Part shown: positions 36,398 through 44,289 of the stretch, one piece after another | Numbering within the stretch: the stretch's first letter is position 1 | Layout of the letters: the number at the start of each line of letters is the position of its first letter | NCBI RefSeq assembly: GCF_005222705.1 | Contig: NZ_STGF01000008.1 | Location: 1-64,000 of the forward strand | Direction: 5' to 3' | Origin: Paenibacillus sp. SY21-1 | GTDB taxonomy: Bacteria; Bacillota; Bacilli; Paenibacillales; Paenibacillaceae | Length of the DNA stretch: 64,000 bases | Position numbers and translations under genes: made by a program | Notes under the pieces: generated by a model | The model's input: the letters and a program-made list of their open reading frames with translations, nothing else | Told to the model about the DNA's origin: nothing | Database searches by the model: none

Positions 36398-37636
36398 ATG
36401 GGCACAATGATTCTGATTGGCAATCCCGGCAATAAGCGGACGGAAGGGCTGCAGCGGGCGCGCCTGTCGCTTGGCCTCGCGCCGGCAGAGGTGCTGACTT
36501 ATCAAGAGCTGTTAACCGGCGAGCGATCGCTAGAGGCGGCCCTCAGCGCGCTTGGGAATTGTCGGGAGCAGGGGGATGAGCCTTTGCTACGTCTGGATGC
36601 GCCAGGCGAGCTGTTTGAGGTGGAGCGCGCGTTAATCGCGCTCGGCGCGCCCGATGCGGCTGGCCGCACGACTGACGATGAGCGCCTGCTCCCCTATGCG
36701 GGACGGCCTGATCCGCAGCCGATGTCGGCAAGAGCTGCCGCTGCATTAACCGAGCAGGAGGGACGGCTTTATCACCCGTCCCAATGGTTCCGGGGCTTTG
36801 GCCGCCTGCTCGGCAAGCTGGAGCGCGAAGCGAAGGAGCTGTGGCCGCTGCCCAATTGGCTTAATGCGCCAGCAGACATTGCCGCGATGTTCGACAAGAG
36901 GCGCACGCAGGCGCTTCTTCACCAGGCGGGGGTGCCCGTTCCCGCGCTGCTGCTATCATCCGAGCTGCTGCCGGATTATGAAGCGCTGCGCGGAGCAATG
37001 AAGGAACGCCGCATGTTTCGCGTGTTCGTGAAGCTTGCGGCAGGTTCCGGAGCCAGCGGCGTGCTTGCCTATCAGCTCAATCCGGCGACCGGAGCGGAGG
37101 AGGCGGTAACGACGCTTGGAATCGAGCGGTATGCGGCACGGCCGCCGCTGCTGTACAATGCGATCAAGCTCCGCCGTTACAGTGATCCCGCTATTGTGCG
37201 GCTGCTTGTGAACTGGCTGCTGCGGCACGGCGCTCAGGTTGAGCAGTGGGTCCCCAAGGCGACGGTTGGCGAGCGCAGCTTCGACATTCGGCAGCTGGTT
37301 GTGGCGGGCGAGGCTTGCCACAGCGTCGTTCGAGCAAGCCGGACGCCGATTACGAATCTTCATCTGCGCAGCGAACGAATGAGCGTGGAGGAAGCTGGAC
37401 TGTCCTCTGACACGCGTCATGCTGTCCGGAGCTGTGCCGAGCGGGCGCTCGCCGTATTTCCGCAGTCGAAGGTAGCGGGTATTGACGTGCTGCTGAGCAG
37501 CGGCTCCCTGTCTCCCCATATTGTCGATATGAATCCGTTTGGGGATTTGCTGTACAGGGTGGCGTACAAGGGAGACGATACATATACGTGGGAAATGAGA
37601 AGGATTGCGGCGCAAGCCGCCGCGTCCCGGCTTTAG
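36398..37636 (+). CDS. STM4014-family protein with ATP-grasp features
   Basis: This 412-residue protein starts two bases after the LRR gene with ACGGAG upstream. Its second half reads as an ATP-grasp ligase: DKRRTQALLHQAGVPVP (domain entry), VFVKLAAGSGASGV (nucleotide-binding Lys and glycine loop), EQWVPKATVGERSFDIRQLVV (RimK-like core), then VAGIDVLLSS and HIVDMNPFGDLL with the metal-binding Asp/Asn. Such enzymes join a carboxylate to an amine through an acyl phosphate. The family name comes from Salmonella STM4014 and has no known function. The ATP-grasp reading is mine from motifs. Confidence 0.82.
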   Translation: MGTMILIGNPGNKRTEGLQRARLSLGLAPAEVLTYQELLTGERSLEAALSALGNCREQGDEPLLRLDAPGELFEVERALIALGAPDAAGRTTDDERLLPYAGRPDPQPMSARAAAALTEQEGRLYHPSQWFRGFGRLLGKLEREAKELWPLPNWLNAPADIAAMFDKRRTQALLHQAGVPVPALLLSSELLPDYEALRGAMKERRMFRVFVKLAAGSGASGVLAYQLNPATGAEEAVTTLGIERYAARPPLLYNAIKLRRYSDPAIVRLLVNWLLRHGAQVEQWVPKATVGERSFDIRQLVVAGEACHSVVRASRTPITNLHLRSERMSVEEAGLSSDTRHAVRSCAERALAVFPQSKVAGIDVLLSSGSLSPHIVDMNPFGDLLYRVAYKGDDTYTWEMRRIAAQAAASRL

Positions 37637-37659
37637 AAAGGCAGGAAGGTGAGCTTAAG

Positions 37660-38445
37660 TTGACCGATATGAATAAAATCGTGGGCAGCCACGATATTGT
37701 CATGATCACGCTCGATACGCTTCGCTACGATGCTGCGGTGCTGGAGCAGGAGAATTGCCCGAACTTGTGCGGAACGGGCTATTGGGAGAAAAGGCATTCG
37801 CCGGGCAGCTTTACTTATGCGGCCCATCATGCCTTTTTTGGGGGCTTTTTGCCGACTCCCGCAACGACGAACAAATCGGAGCATATCCGTCTGTTCCATT
37901 CCAAGAATACGGGCTTTCGCACACATCCCCATACGTGGCTGTTCGATACGCCGGACATCGTATCCGGACTAGCTGCAGAGGGCTACCGGACGGTTTGTAT
38001 CGGCGGCGTCATCTTTTTTACGAAAAAGGTTCCGCTTGCCAAGGTGCTGCCGGGCTACTTCCAGCGGAGCTATTGGCGCATGACGTTTGGCGTAACGAAC
38101 CCGCGCTCGACTGAGCATCAGGTGAACCATGCGCTGGGGCTGCTGCAGCAAACTCCCGAAGATGAGAAGCTGTTTCTATTTATAAACGTATCGGCTATTC
38201 ATGGCCCCAATCACTATTTTGTACCGGGAGCTCGCGTCGATACGGTTGATTCGCAACGCGCTGCGCTCCGGTATGTGGACGGCGAGCTCGGCCGATTGTT
38301 CGAGGCGCTGCGGGCCCGCCAACGTCCGGCATTTTGTCTGGCCTTCTCGGATCATGGCACAGCCTACGGAGAGGACGGCTACGAGGGGCACCGGCTTGCG
38401 CACGAGGTCGTCTGGACGGTGCCGTATCGCGAATTCATCATTTAA
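37660..38445 (+). CDS. STM4013-family hydrolase (alkaline phosphatase superfamily)
   Basis: This 261-residue protein resembles sulfatases and phosphatases. IVMITLDTLRYDA carries the first metal-binding Asp, the GSFTYAAHHAFFGG segment holds a plausible Thr/Ser nucleophile, and FSDHGTAYGEDGYEGHRLAHE provides the late Asp/His metal ligands. It has no signal peptide, so it acts in the cytoplasm, unlike most sulfatases. TTG at 37660 is chosen because AGGAAGGTGAG precedes it by seven bases. An ATG three codons later is too distant. It belongs to the STM4015-4011-like set. Confidence 0.85.
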   Translation: MTDMNKIVGSHDIVMITLDTLRYDAAVLEQENCPNLCGTGYWEKRHSPGSFTYAAHHAFFGGFLPTPATTNKSEHIRLFHSKNTGFRTHPHTWLFDTPDIVSGLAAEGYRTVCIGGVIFFTKKVPLAKVLPGYFQRSYWRMTFGVTNPRSTEHQVNHALGLLQQTPEDEKLFLFINVSAIHGPNHYFVPGARVDTVDSQRAALRYVDGELGRLFEALRARQRPAFCLAFSDHGTAYGEDGYEGHRLAHEVVWTVPYREFII

Positions 38446-38475
38446 TGAGTCAACACGAAGGGAGGATGTGCGCTT

Positions 38476-39840
38476 ATGGCAAGCTTTGAGGCACCTGTCG
38501 CGACGGATAGGGATGCGCTGCAAAAATGGAAAGGACAGATCAGCCTTGAGCCGTACCGATCCTACTTGTACTCTTATCCCCACAAAACAGCGTATCGTGC
38601 GCTAGAGCCCAAGCTGCCGCTTGCGGATTTATGGCAGGAGGAAGCGGCGGAGACTTTTTTTCTGTATATGCACATTCCGTTTTGCGGTGCGCGCTGCGGC
38701 TTCTGCAACCTGTTCACGCTTCCCGACAAGCGTCAGGACGTACACCATACTTATGTGGACGCGCTGGAGCGGCAAGCCAGGCAATGGGCCGACTTTACGA
38801 CGCATAAGCCGTTTGCGCGCTTTGCAATCGGGGGAGGAACGCCGACGCTGCTTGCGCCTGATTTGTTGGAGCGCCTATTCGATATCGCCCAAAATACGAT
38901 GGGGCTTGATGTAAAAAAGGCATCCATTTCCGTGGAGACGTCACCGGAGACGGTTACGCTCGAGCGGATGAACATTCTTAAGGAGCGCCAAACCGACCGG
39001 GTCAGCATGGGCATCCAAAGCTTCGTCGAGACGGAGGCTGCCGCGATCTATCGTCCGCAAAAGCCGCTCGAGGTGGAGCGTGCGCTATCTGTCCTGAAAA
39101 GTTACGATTTTCCCGTACTGAATCTGGATTTGATTTACGGCTTGCCTGGACAGACGACTGCTTCCTGGATCTATTCGCTTGAGCGTGCGCTTGCCTATGA
39201 GCCGGAGGAAATATTTCTCTACCCGCTGTATACGAGAGAGCATACGATCGTGAAGCCCGGCGATCTCGCACAGCGCGACAGGGACATCCGGATGTCCTGT
39301 TACGTCGAGGCGCGAGACCGGCTGCTGGCCGCAGGCTATACGCAATATTCCATGCGACGCTTTGCTCGCCAAGGGGCGGAGAGCGGGAAGCAGACGCTCC
39401 CGTACGGCTGTCAGGAGGAGGGGATGGTCGGCTTAGGCTGCGGAGCCCGCTCCTATACGGCGAACGTGCATTACGCTTCGCGCTACGGAGTGAGCAGACG
39501 CGCCACGGAAAGCATTATTGCCGATTACGTAGCTGCGGAGAACTATCGTACGGCTGACTACGGCTACATTCTGAATCGGGAGGAGCGGCAGCGGCGCTTT
39601 ATTCTTAAAGCCATTCTACATCGGGAAGGCTTGGCGCTAGCCGAGTACGAGCAACGCTTCGGCACCCGCGCGCTGGAGGATTATCCTGAGCTCATGAACC
39701 TGATCGGAGCCGATTGGGCGGTGCTGGAGGATGGGGTGCTTGCCTTGACGGCGGACGGCATGGCACTGTCGGATTCGATTGGCCACTGGCTCATTTCGGG
39801 AGAGGTCAGAGCGCAAATGGAAGGTTTTGTGCTTGCATGA
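38476..39840 (+). CDS. STM4012-family radical SAM protein (HemN-like)
   Basis: This 454-residue protein has the radical SAM cluster motif CGARCGFC (CX3CX2C) near residue 70. A HemN/HemW-like barrel follows: FAIGGGTPTLL, SVETSPETV, VSMGIQSF and LNLDLIYGLPGQT, then YPLYTREHT. Enzymes of this type cleave SAM to a 5'-deoxyadenosyl radical. HemN orthologues make or insert haem, but linkage to STM401x-type partners points to a different substrate. GGGAGG precedes the ATG. Its stop overlaps the next start by four bases (ATGA). Confidence 0.9.
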   Translation: MASFEAPVATDRDALQKWKGQISLEPYRSYLYSYPHKTAYRALEPKLPLADLWQEEAAETFFLYMHIPFCGARCGFCNLFTLPDKRQDVHHTYVDALERQARQWADFTTHKPFARFAIGGGTPTLLAPDLLERLFDIAQNTMGLDVKKASISVETSPETVTLERMNILKERQTDRVSMGIQSFVETEAAAIYRPQKPLEVERALSVLKSYDFPVLNLDLIYGLPGQTTASWIYSLERALAYEPEEIFLYPLYTREHTIVKPGDLAQRDRDIRMSCYVEARDRLLAAGYTQYSMRRFARQGAESGKQTLPYGCQEEGMVGLGCGARSYTANVHYASRYGVSRRATESIIADYVAAENYRTADYGYILNREERQRRFILKAILHREGLALAEYEQRFGTRALEDYPELMNLIGADWAVLEDGVLALTADGMALSDSIGHWLISGEVRAQMEGFVLA

Positions 39841-40712
39841 GGGCGACTCTTTATTTCCGCGGCAGCTTGACCTCCTGCAACTATGACTGTCCTTATTGCC
39901 CCTTTAGCAAAAACAGGGACAGCGCGGCGACGCTGGCCCGCGATCGCGTGCAGGTCGAAGCTTTTGTCGATTGGGTGAGGGAGCAAGCGGGGCTCGGCCA
40001 TAGGCTGTCCATCTTTTTTAACCCTTACGGGGAGGGGCTTGTTCATCGCTGGTACGGACGGGCCATGTGCGAGCTGTCTCACATGGAGCATGTGGAGAAG
40101 GTGGCGATTCAAACCAATTTGTCGGCACGGCTCGATTGGACCGATGGATTGGATGCACGAAAAACGGCTTTCTGGGCGACCTACCACCCTGGGCAGACAA
40201 GCGAGGCGGCCTTTCTTTCCCGTTGCATGACGCTGCATGAGAGGCGCCTTCCCTTTAGCGTCGGCACTGTGGGCGTCAGGGAAGCGTTCGGCGCCATCTC
40301 CTCGCTGCGCGCCAAGTTGCCGGAGGATGTCTATATGTGGGTTAACGCGTTTAAAGATGTAAAGGCCTACTATTCCCAGGAAGAAAGGTCGTTCCTACAA
40401 AGCATTGACCCGCATTTTGAGCTTAACCTGCACGATTACGAGAGCAAGGGACATCGCTGCGAGGCGGGGGAGCAGGTTTTTTATGTGCAGGCATCCGGCA
40501 TCGTGAAACGCTGCTATAAGGATCGTGCCGTTATCGGCCATCTGTACAGGGACGGTTTGGAGGGCTTGTCCCGCCCCAGACTGTGCCGAATGGACTGCTG
40601 CGATTGCTATATCGGCTACATTCATATGCCTGAGCTCGCTATGAACGAGGTATACGGGCCAAGCAAGCTCGAAAGAATCGCCCCCATAAAAACAGCCGGA
40701 CAGAAGGTTTAG
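39837..40712 (+). CDS. STM4011-family radical SAM protein
   Basis: This 291-residue protein begins almost directly with the cluster motif CNYDCPYC (CX3CX2C, residues about 14-21). A C-terminal block has additional cysteines (KRCYKD, then LCRMDCCDCYIGYIH), resembling a SPASM-like site for auxiliary iron-sulfur clusters, as used by peptide-modifying radical SAM enzymes. The start at 39837 sits in the ATGA overlap with STM4012, so the long frame upstream is not used. It is the last gene of the five-gene set. Confidence 0.88.
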   Translation: MRATLYFRGSLTSCNYDCPYCPFSKNRDSAATLARDRVQVEAFVDWVREQAGLGHRLSIFFNPYGEGLVHRWYGRAMCELSHMEHVEKVAIQTNLSARLDWTDGLDARKTAFWATYHPGQTSEAAFLSRCMTLHERRLPFSVGTVGVREAFGAISSLRAKLPEDVYMWVNAFKDVKAYYSQEERSFLQSIDPHFELNLHDYESKGHRCEAGEQVFYVQASGIVKRCYKDRAVIGHLYRDGLEGLSRPRLCRMDCCDCYIGYIHMPELAMNEVYGPSKLERIAPIKTAGQKV

Positions 40713-40724
40713 CTCTGTCCGGCT
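40688..40724 (-). terminator. Leftward terminator of the YjcZ gene
   Basis: AGCCGGACAGA (40694-40704) pairs perfectly with 40714-40724. Read leftward it is followed by TTTTT. It lies over the stop codon of the STM4011-like gene. Confidence 0.75.
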
Positions 40725-40760
40725 ACCCGCGCTTCCCTTATTTTCACGCCAAAACGTTAA

Positions 40761-40874
40761 TTAGTAGCCCCAGCCTCCGAAAAATCCGCAGCTGCATGCG
40801 ATAATGACCAGCAAGATGAACAAAACCAGGATCGAACCTGTGTTGTTGAATGCGCCGCCTACATAACCTGACAT
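40761..40874 (-). CDS. YjcZ-family sporulation mini-protein
   Basis: This 37-residue protein begins MSGYVGGAFNNTGSILVLFI, continues with a hydrophobic helix and ends CSCGFFGGWGY. This matches the YjcZ family of tiny hydrophobic spore-associated proteins. GGGAGGTG lies about ten bases before the ATG. A second, nearly identical gene sits at the right end of the window. Confidence 0.9.
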   Translation of the reverse strand: MSGYVGGAFNNTGSILVLFILLVIIACSCGFFGGWGY

Positions 40875-41171
40875 TTGAAAAAGCACCTCCCTGATCTTTA
40901 CTACACTGTAATTTATGCAGCGTCCCGTTCATCTGCTTGGGTGTTTGTACGTATGGCGGGTAATGGCGCAGCAATTGCAGCCGGAATAAACATCCTTATC
41001 GTTATCCGGCTTCAAGCAAGCGTTGAAAATTCGTAACATTCATCCGCCCAATGAGCTTAAAACGCATAAGGATGCGATCGGGGGCGGGATAAAGCGTGGC
41101 TATGCGGCTCGCAAGGGACTGCTTCAACCCGAATTAGGGCCGAATTTCGATTCAGAAGCGATGGGAACGCA

Positions 41172-41200
41172 TTGACAAAACGACAAGTGAAATCCATAAT
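41172..41200 (+). promoter_or_regulatory. Promoter of moaA
   Basis: A perfect TTGACA (41172-41177) and CATAAT (41195-41200) are 17 bases apart. The roughly 100-base leader holds the palindrome TGCTGGCCAGCA (about 41230-41241) and a hairpin ACAACTC/GAGTTGT. Nothing else was found in the rest of 40875-41307. Confidence 0.75.
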
Positions 41201-41307
41201 GAAAAGACAAATTATGCGATTACGCAGAGTGCTGGCCAGCATTCGACAACTCCTTTTTGTTGCATGAGTTGTTGGATGTTGGCTTTTCATATAACGGGGT
41301 GAGAGGC

Positions 41308-42318
41308 ATGGAGGATCAGCTTAGAGATCAATTAAATCGCCCGCTTAGAGATTTGCGGATTTCGGTTACGGACCGCTGCAATTTTCGCTGCCGCTATTGC
41401 ATGCCTGCAGAGCTGTTCGGCAAGGATTATGCGTTCCTGTCCCAGGAGCAAATTCTAAGCTTCGAGGAGCTGACGCTGCTCGTGCGTGAGTTTGTGGCGC
41501 TGGGCGTCAAGAAGCTGCGAATTACCGGGGGAGAGCCGCTGCTTCGTAAAAATTTGCCGGATTTGATCCGGCAGCTAACGGCCATTGAGGGCGTAGAGGA
41601 CATTGCGTTGACGACGAACGGCGTGCTGCTGCCCCAATATGCCACCCGGCTCGCCGAAGCCGGCATGAAGCGTGTCACCGTCAGCCTGGATTCGCTGGAT
41701 GATGAGCGTTTCAGGCAGATGAACGGGAACAGAAGCGGTGTACAGGCCGTGCTTGACGGGGTGGATGCGGCGGCGGCGGCGGGTATGCAGGTGAAAATGA
41801 ACATGGTCGTGCAAAAAGGCGTGAACGATCAGGATGTTGTGCCAATGGCAGTTTATTTCCGCGAGAAAAACCACATTTTGCGTTATATTGAATATATGGA
41901 TGTCGGCAATTCAAACGGCTGGAGACTGGAGCAAGTGCTGTCGAGCAAGCAGATCGTGGACATGATAAGCGAGCATATGCCGCTTGTGCCTGTTGCAGCC
42001 AACTATAAAGGCGAGGTAGCGTCGAGATACCGTTATGCGGATGGCAGCGGGGAGATCGGCTTTATTTCCTCAGTCAGTGAAGCATTCTGCTCTTCCTGCA
42101 CGCGCGCGCGCATTTCGGCTGAAGGCAAGCTGTATACCTGCCTGTTCGCCTCGCGCGGCTTCGATTTGCGGACGCTTTTGCGTAATGGAAGCACCAGTCT
42201 GGACATTAGGCGCGCCATTTATGACGTATGGGCTGCCCGGACCGACCGTTATTCGGAGGAGCGGGCAACGAATACGCAAACGGCCGCCAAAGTAGAAATG
42301 TCGCATATGGGCGGTTAG
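41308..42318 (+). CDS. moaA: GTP 3',8-cyclase MoaA
   Basis: MoaA is the radical SAM enzyme that starts molybdenum cofactor synthesis by rearranging GTP. The 336-residue protein has the first cluster motif [10 protein letters not shown] (CX3CX2C), [16 protein letters not shown] and [11 protein letters not shown]. The second cluster motif is [19 protein letters not shown]. The C-terminus ends in the Gly-Gly tail (SHMGG) needed for activity. ATG at 41308 follows GGGGTGAG. An upstream frame lacks a ribosome site. No other moa/moe gene is in the window. Confidence 0.95.
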   Translation: MEDQLRDQLNRPLRDLRISVTDRCNFRCRYCMPAELFGKDYAFLSQEQILSFEELTLLVREFVALGVKKLRITGGEPLLRKNLPDLIRQLTAIEGVEDIALTTNGVLLPQYATRLAEAGMKRVTVSLDSLDDERFRQMNGNRSGVQAVLDGVDAAAAAGMQVKMNMVVQKGVNDQDVVPMAVYFREKNHILRYIEYMDVGNSNGWRLEQVLSSKQIVDMISEHMPLVPVAANYKGEVASRYRYADGSGEIGFISSVSEAFCSSCTRARISAEGKLYTCLFASRGFDLRTLLRNGSTSLDIRRAIYDVWAARTDRYSEERATNTQTAAKVEMSHMGG

Positions 42319-42326
42319 GTCCATCG

Positions 42327-42812
42327 TTACAGCTGCTGCAAATCCTTCAGCAGCCACTCATCCGTTTTATCCCGCGATAGAAACCATACGTTCGTAAAGC
42401 GGCCCTGGGGCTTGTATAGCTGCTCCTTGGCCCGCAAAATGTCCGACATGCCGAAGGTTTCCGAAACGTTGCGGATTAACAGGGCGATCGGATAGTCCCG
42501 CTCGTATTGGCTAATTTTCGCTTCCTTGATCTGAATACGCTTGTTTAGCTCCGCAATCAGCATTTCGACGACTTCCTTGCTGTCCACTCGTCCTTTGGAG
42601 CGGCCAAGCAGCAGCTTCGCTTCCTCCGAATCATAAAATAAATGCGTGATCTCCATGCCGAGCAGACTCTGATCATGACGCTGCAATACGGCGTCGGGCT
42701 TCTCGCGTTGATACAATAGCCGCAGCTTGCCGGAATGGTTCACATTATATAAGCGCAGGAAAATACGGGCAGCCGTACGCTCTAGCTGATGCTTTTCTTC
42801 GTATCTGTGCAT
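42327..42812 (-). CDS. Hypothetical protein, possible nuclease-like fold
   Basis: This 161-residue protein is soluble and charged. The stretch KPDAVLQRHDQSLLGMEITHLFYD has an Asp and then a Glu-x-Thr spaced as in the core of PD-(D/E)XK-like proteins, but this is a weak resemblance. ATG at 42812 is chosen because GGAGG lies six bases upstream; a Met six codons earlier would lie over that site. It is convergent with moaA. Confidence 0.6.
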   Translation of the reverse strand: MHRYEEKHQLERTAARIFLRLYNVNHSGKLRLLYQREKPDAVLQRHDQSLLGMEITHLFYDSEEAKLLLGRSKGRVDSKEVVEMLIAELNKRIQIKEAKISQYERDYPIALLIRNVSETFGMSDILRAKEQLYKPQGRFTNVWFLSRDKTDEWLLKDLQQL

Positions 42813-43050
42813 AACAGTCCTCCGTTTCATCCAAGACAGGCCATGCCGCCGTTGGAGGGTAAGCGGTTTTTTCTGTTTGTAATTGTCTCATGCCATCGTT
42901 CAAAGAACAAGCGTTTGTTGGCGTTGGTCGCCGCATGGCGTTTGGCATGTGAAATCGATTGGCGATTCGCAGGATTCGCGGGCCACGGAAGTATAATTCT
43001 CCTATATGCCGTAATATGAATGCAACTATCGCCCGAAACGAGGTATTTAC

Positions 43051-44055
43051 ATGAACGACAAAGGATATTGGCAAGTAATTAAAAATAGGAACAATCATGA
43101 CTGCGAGTTGACCTCAAGGCTGAACGATCTGTATGGGAACGGGGTTGATATGCAATCACGCTTCGAACAGCATATGGCAATGCCGGAGGAGATCGGGCGC
43201 GGCTACTGGCGGAGAATAAGGCCAAATGAGGCGTTTGAGCTCATTGTATGCGATATTGCGTATCGGCAGAATATGACGATGAGCAGCAGGGAAGGGGGCC
43301 ATACGATAAGTCTTGGTTTCTGCATCGGTGAAAGCCTGCGCTGGAGCGTGGAAGGCAGGAAGGGCGAATTCGGCCTGGACCAGGGAGAAGTAACCGTATA
43401 CGACAATCATGGACTGAGCAGCAGCTGCAATTATGAGGCGGGCAGAAGATTTCAAGGAGTGACGCTCAAGCTGAATCAGGCGAGCTTGCAGGGGTTGCTG
43501 CGTCATCTTCCGCTGGATACGCTTCGTGCAGCTTTGTCCGGCAGCAAAAGCATGTACATAAACAGCCGCTCAACTCCCGCAATGAAGCGAATTATCCATG
43601 AGCTTGTTCATTGCCCTTATGAAGGCGATATTAAACGCATTTATCTGGAAGGCAAGGTGCTGGAGCTTTTCGCGGCATACTTGCATGAGTCGCTGCTGGA
43701 GAAGCGGGAAGCCGCGGCTCTGCAAGGCTTATCGCGGTCGGATATGGCAAGCTTGCATGAGGCCAAGCTGATCGTGGATGCCAACCTGGCAAACCCTCCT
43801 GGCCTTGCAGCTTTGTCCCGGATGGTCTGCCTGAACGAATTCAAGCTGAAGAGGGGCTTCAAGCAAATGTTCGGCATGCCGGTGCACGCGTATGTCATCA
43901 ATCAGCGGCTTGAGACAGCCGTACGGCTGCTGGAGCGGGGAGAACGGCGTATTACGGAGGCAGCCTTTGCCGCGGGCTTTGGCAAAGCCGGACAGTTCTC
44001 CGAGCATTTCAAAAGAAAATACGGAGTGAGCCCGTCTCAATTTTTTCAACTATAA
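43051..44055 (+). CDS. AraC-family regulator, PchR-like
   Basis: This 334-residue protein has an N-terminal sensor region (to about 230) and a C-terminal pair of helix-turn-helix motifs (LAALSRMVCLNEFKLKRGFKQMFG; ITEAAFAAGFGKAGQFSEHFKRKYGVSPSQF). The organisation and phrases such as LNEFKLKRGFK are typical of PchR/AlcR-type activators, which bind an iron-siderophore and switch on its uptake genes. The Fur-controlled ABC pair downstream agrees with that role. GAGG precedes the ATG. Confidence 0.85.
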   Translation: MNDKGYWQVIKNRNNHDCELTSRLNDLYGNGVDMQSRFEQHMAMPEEIGRGYWRRIRPNEAFELIVCDIAYRQNMTMSSREGGHTISLGFCIGESLRWSVEGRKGEFGLDQGEVTVYDNHGLSSSCNYEAGRRFQGVTLKLNQASLQGLLRHLPLDTLRAALSGSKSMYINSRSTPAMKRIIHELVHCPYEGDIKRIYLEGKVLELFAAYLHESLLEKREAAALQGLSRSDMASLHEAKLIVDANLANPPGLAALSRMVCLNEFKLKRGFKQMFGMPVHAYVINQRLETAVRLLERGERRITEAAFAAGFGKAGQFSEHFKRKYGVSPSQFFQL

Positions 44056-44162
44056 AATCCTTTTTGTGCTTGCATACTCCCGATTTGGGTAGCGTCGGCC
44101 GGCAGCATTATGCGATAGTAGGGAACGAGCGCTGCACGGGGAGAATGTGAAAGGCTTTATTT

Positions 44163-44195
44163 TTTACATTTTCAATGATAATGATTATTATTATC
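44163..44195 (+). promoter_or_regulatory. Fur-controlled promoter of the ABC pair
   Basis: TTTACA (44163-44168) and TATTAT (44186-44191) are 17 bases apart. A Fur box, GATAATGATTATTATTATC (44177-44195), matches the 19-base consensus at 17 positions and covers the -10 box, so iron-loaded Fur should block transcription. Confidence 0.9.
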
Positions 44196-44289
44196 TTCGT
44201 TGAAATCCGGCTAACGCACGGATGATGCTGAGGTCATGGCCACGCTCGGTCATTGCGGAGGAACATATAGTAGCATAGGAGGAATCGAA

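Noticed and set aside
41200..41308. Molybdenum cofactor riboswitch before moaA
   Set aside because: The leader is short and conserved riboswitch blocks were not recognisable.
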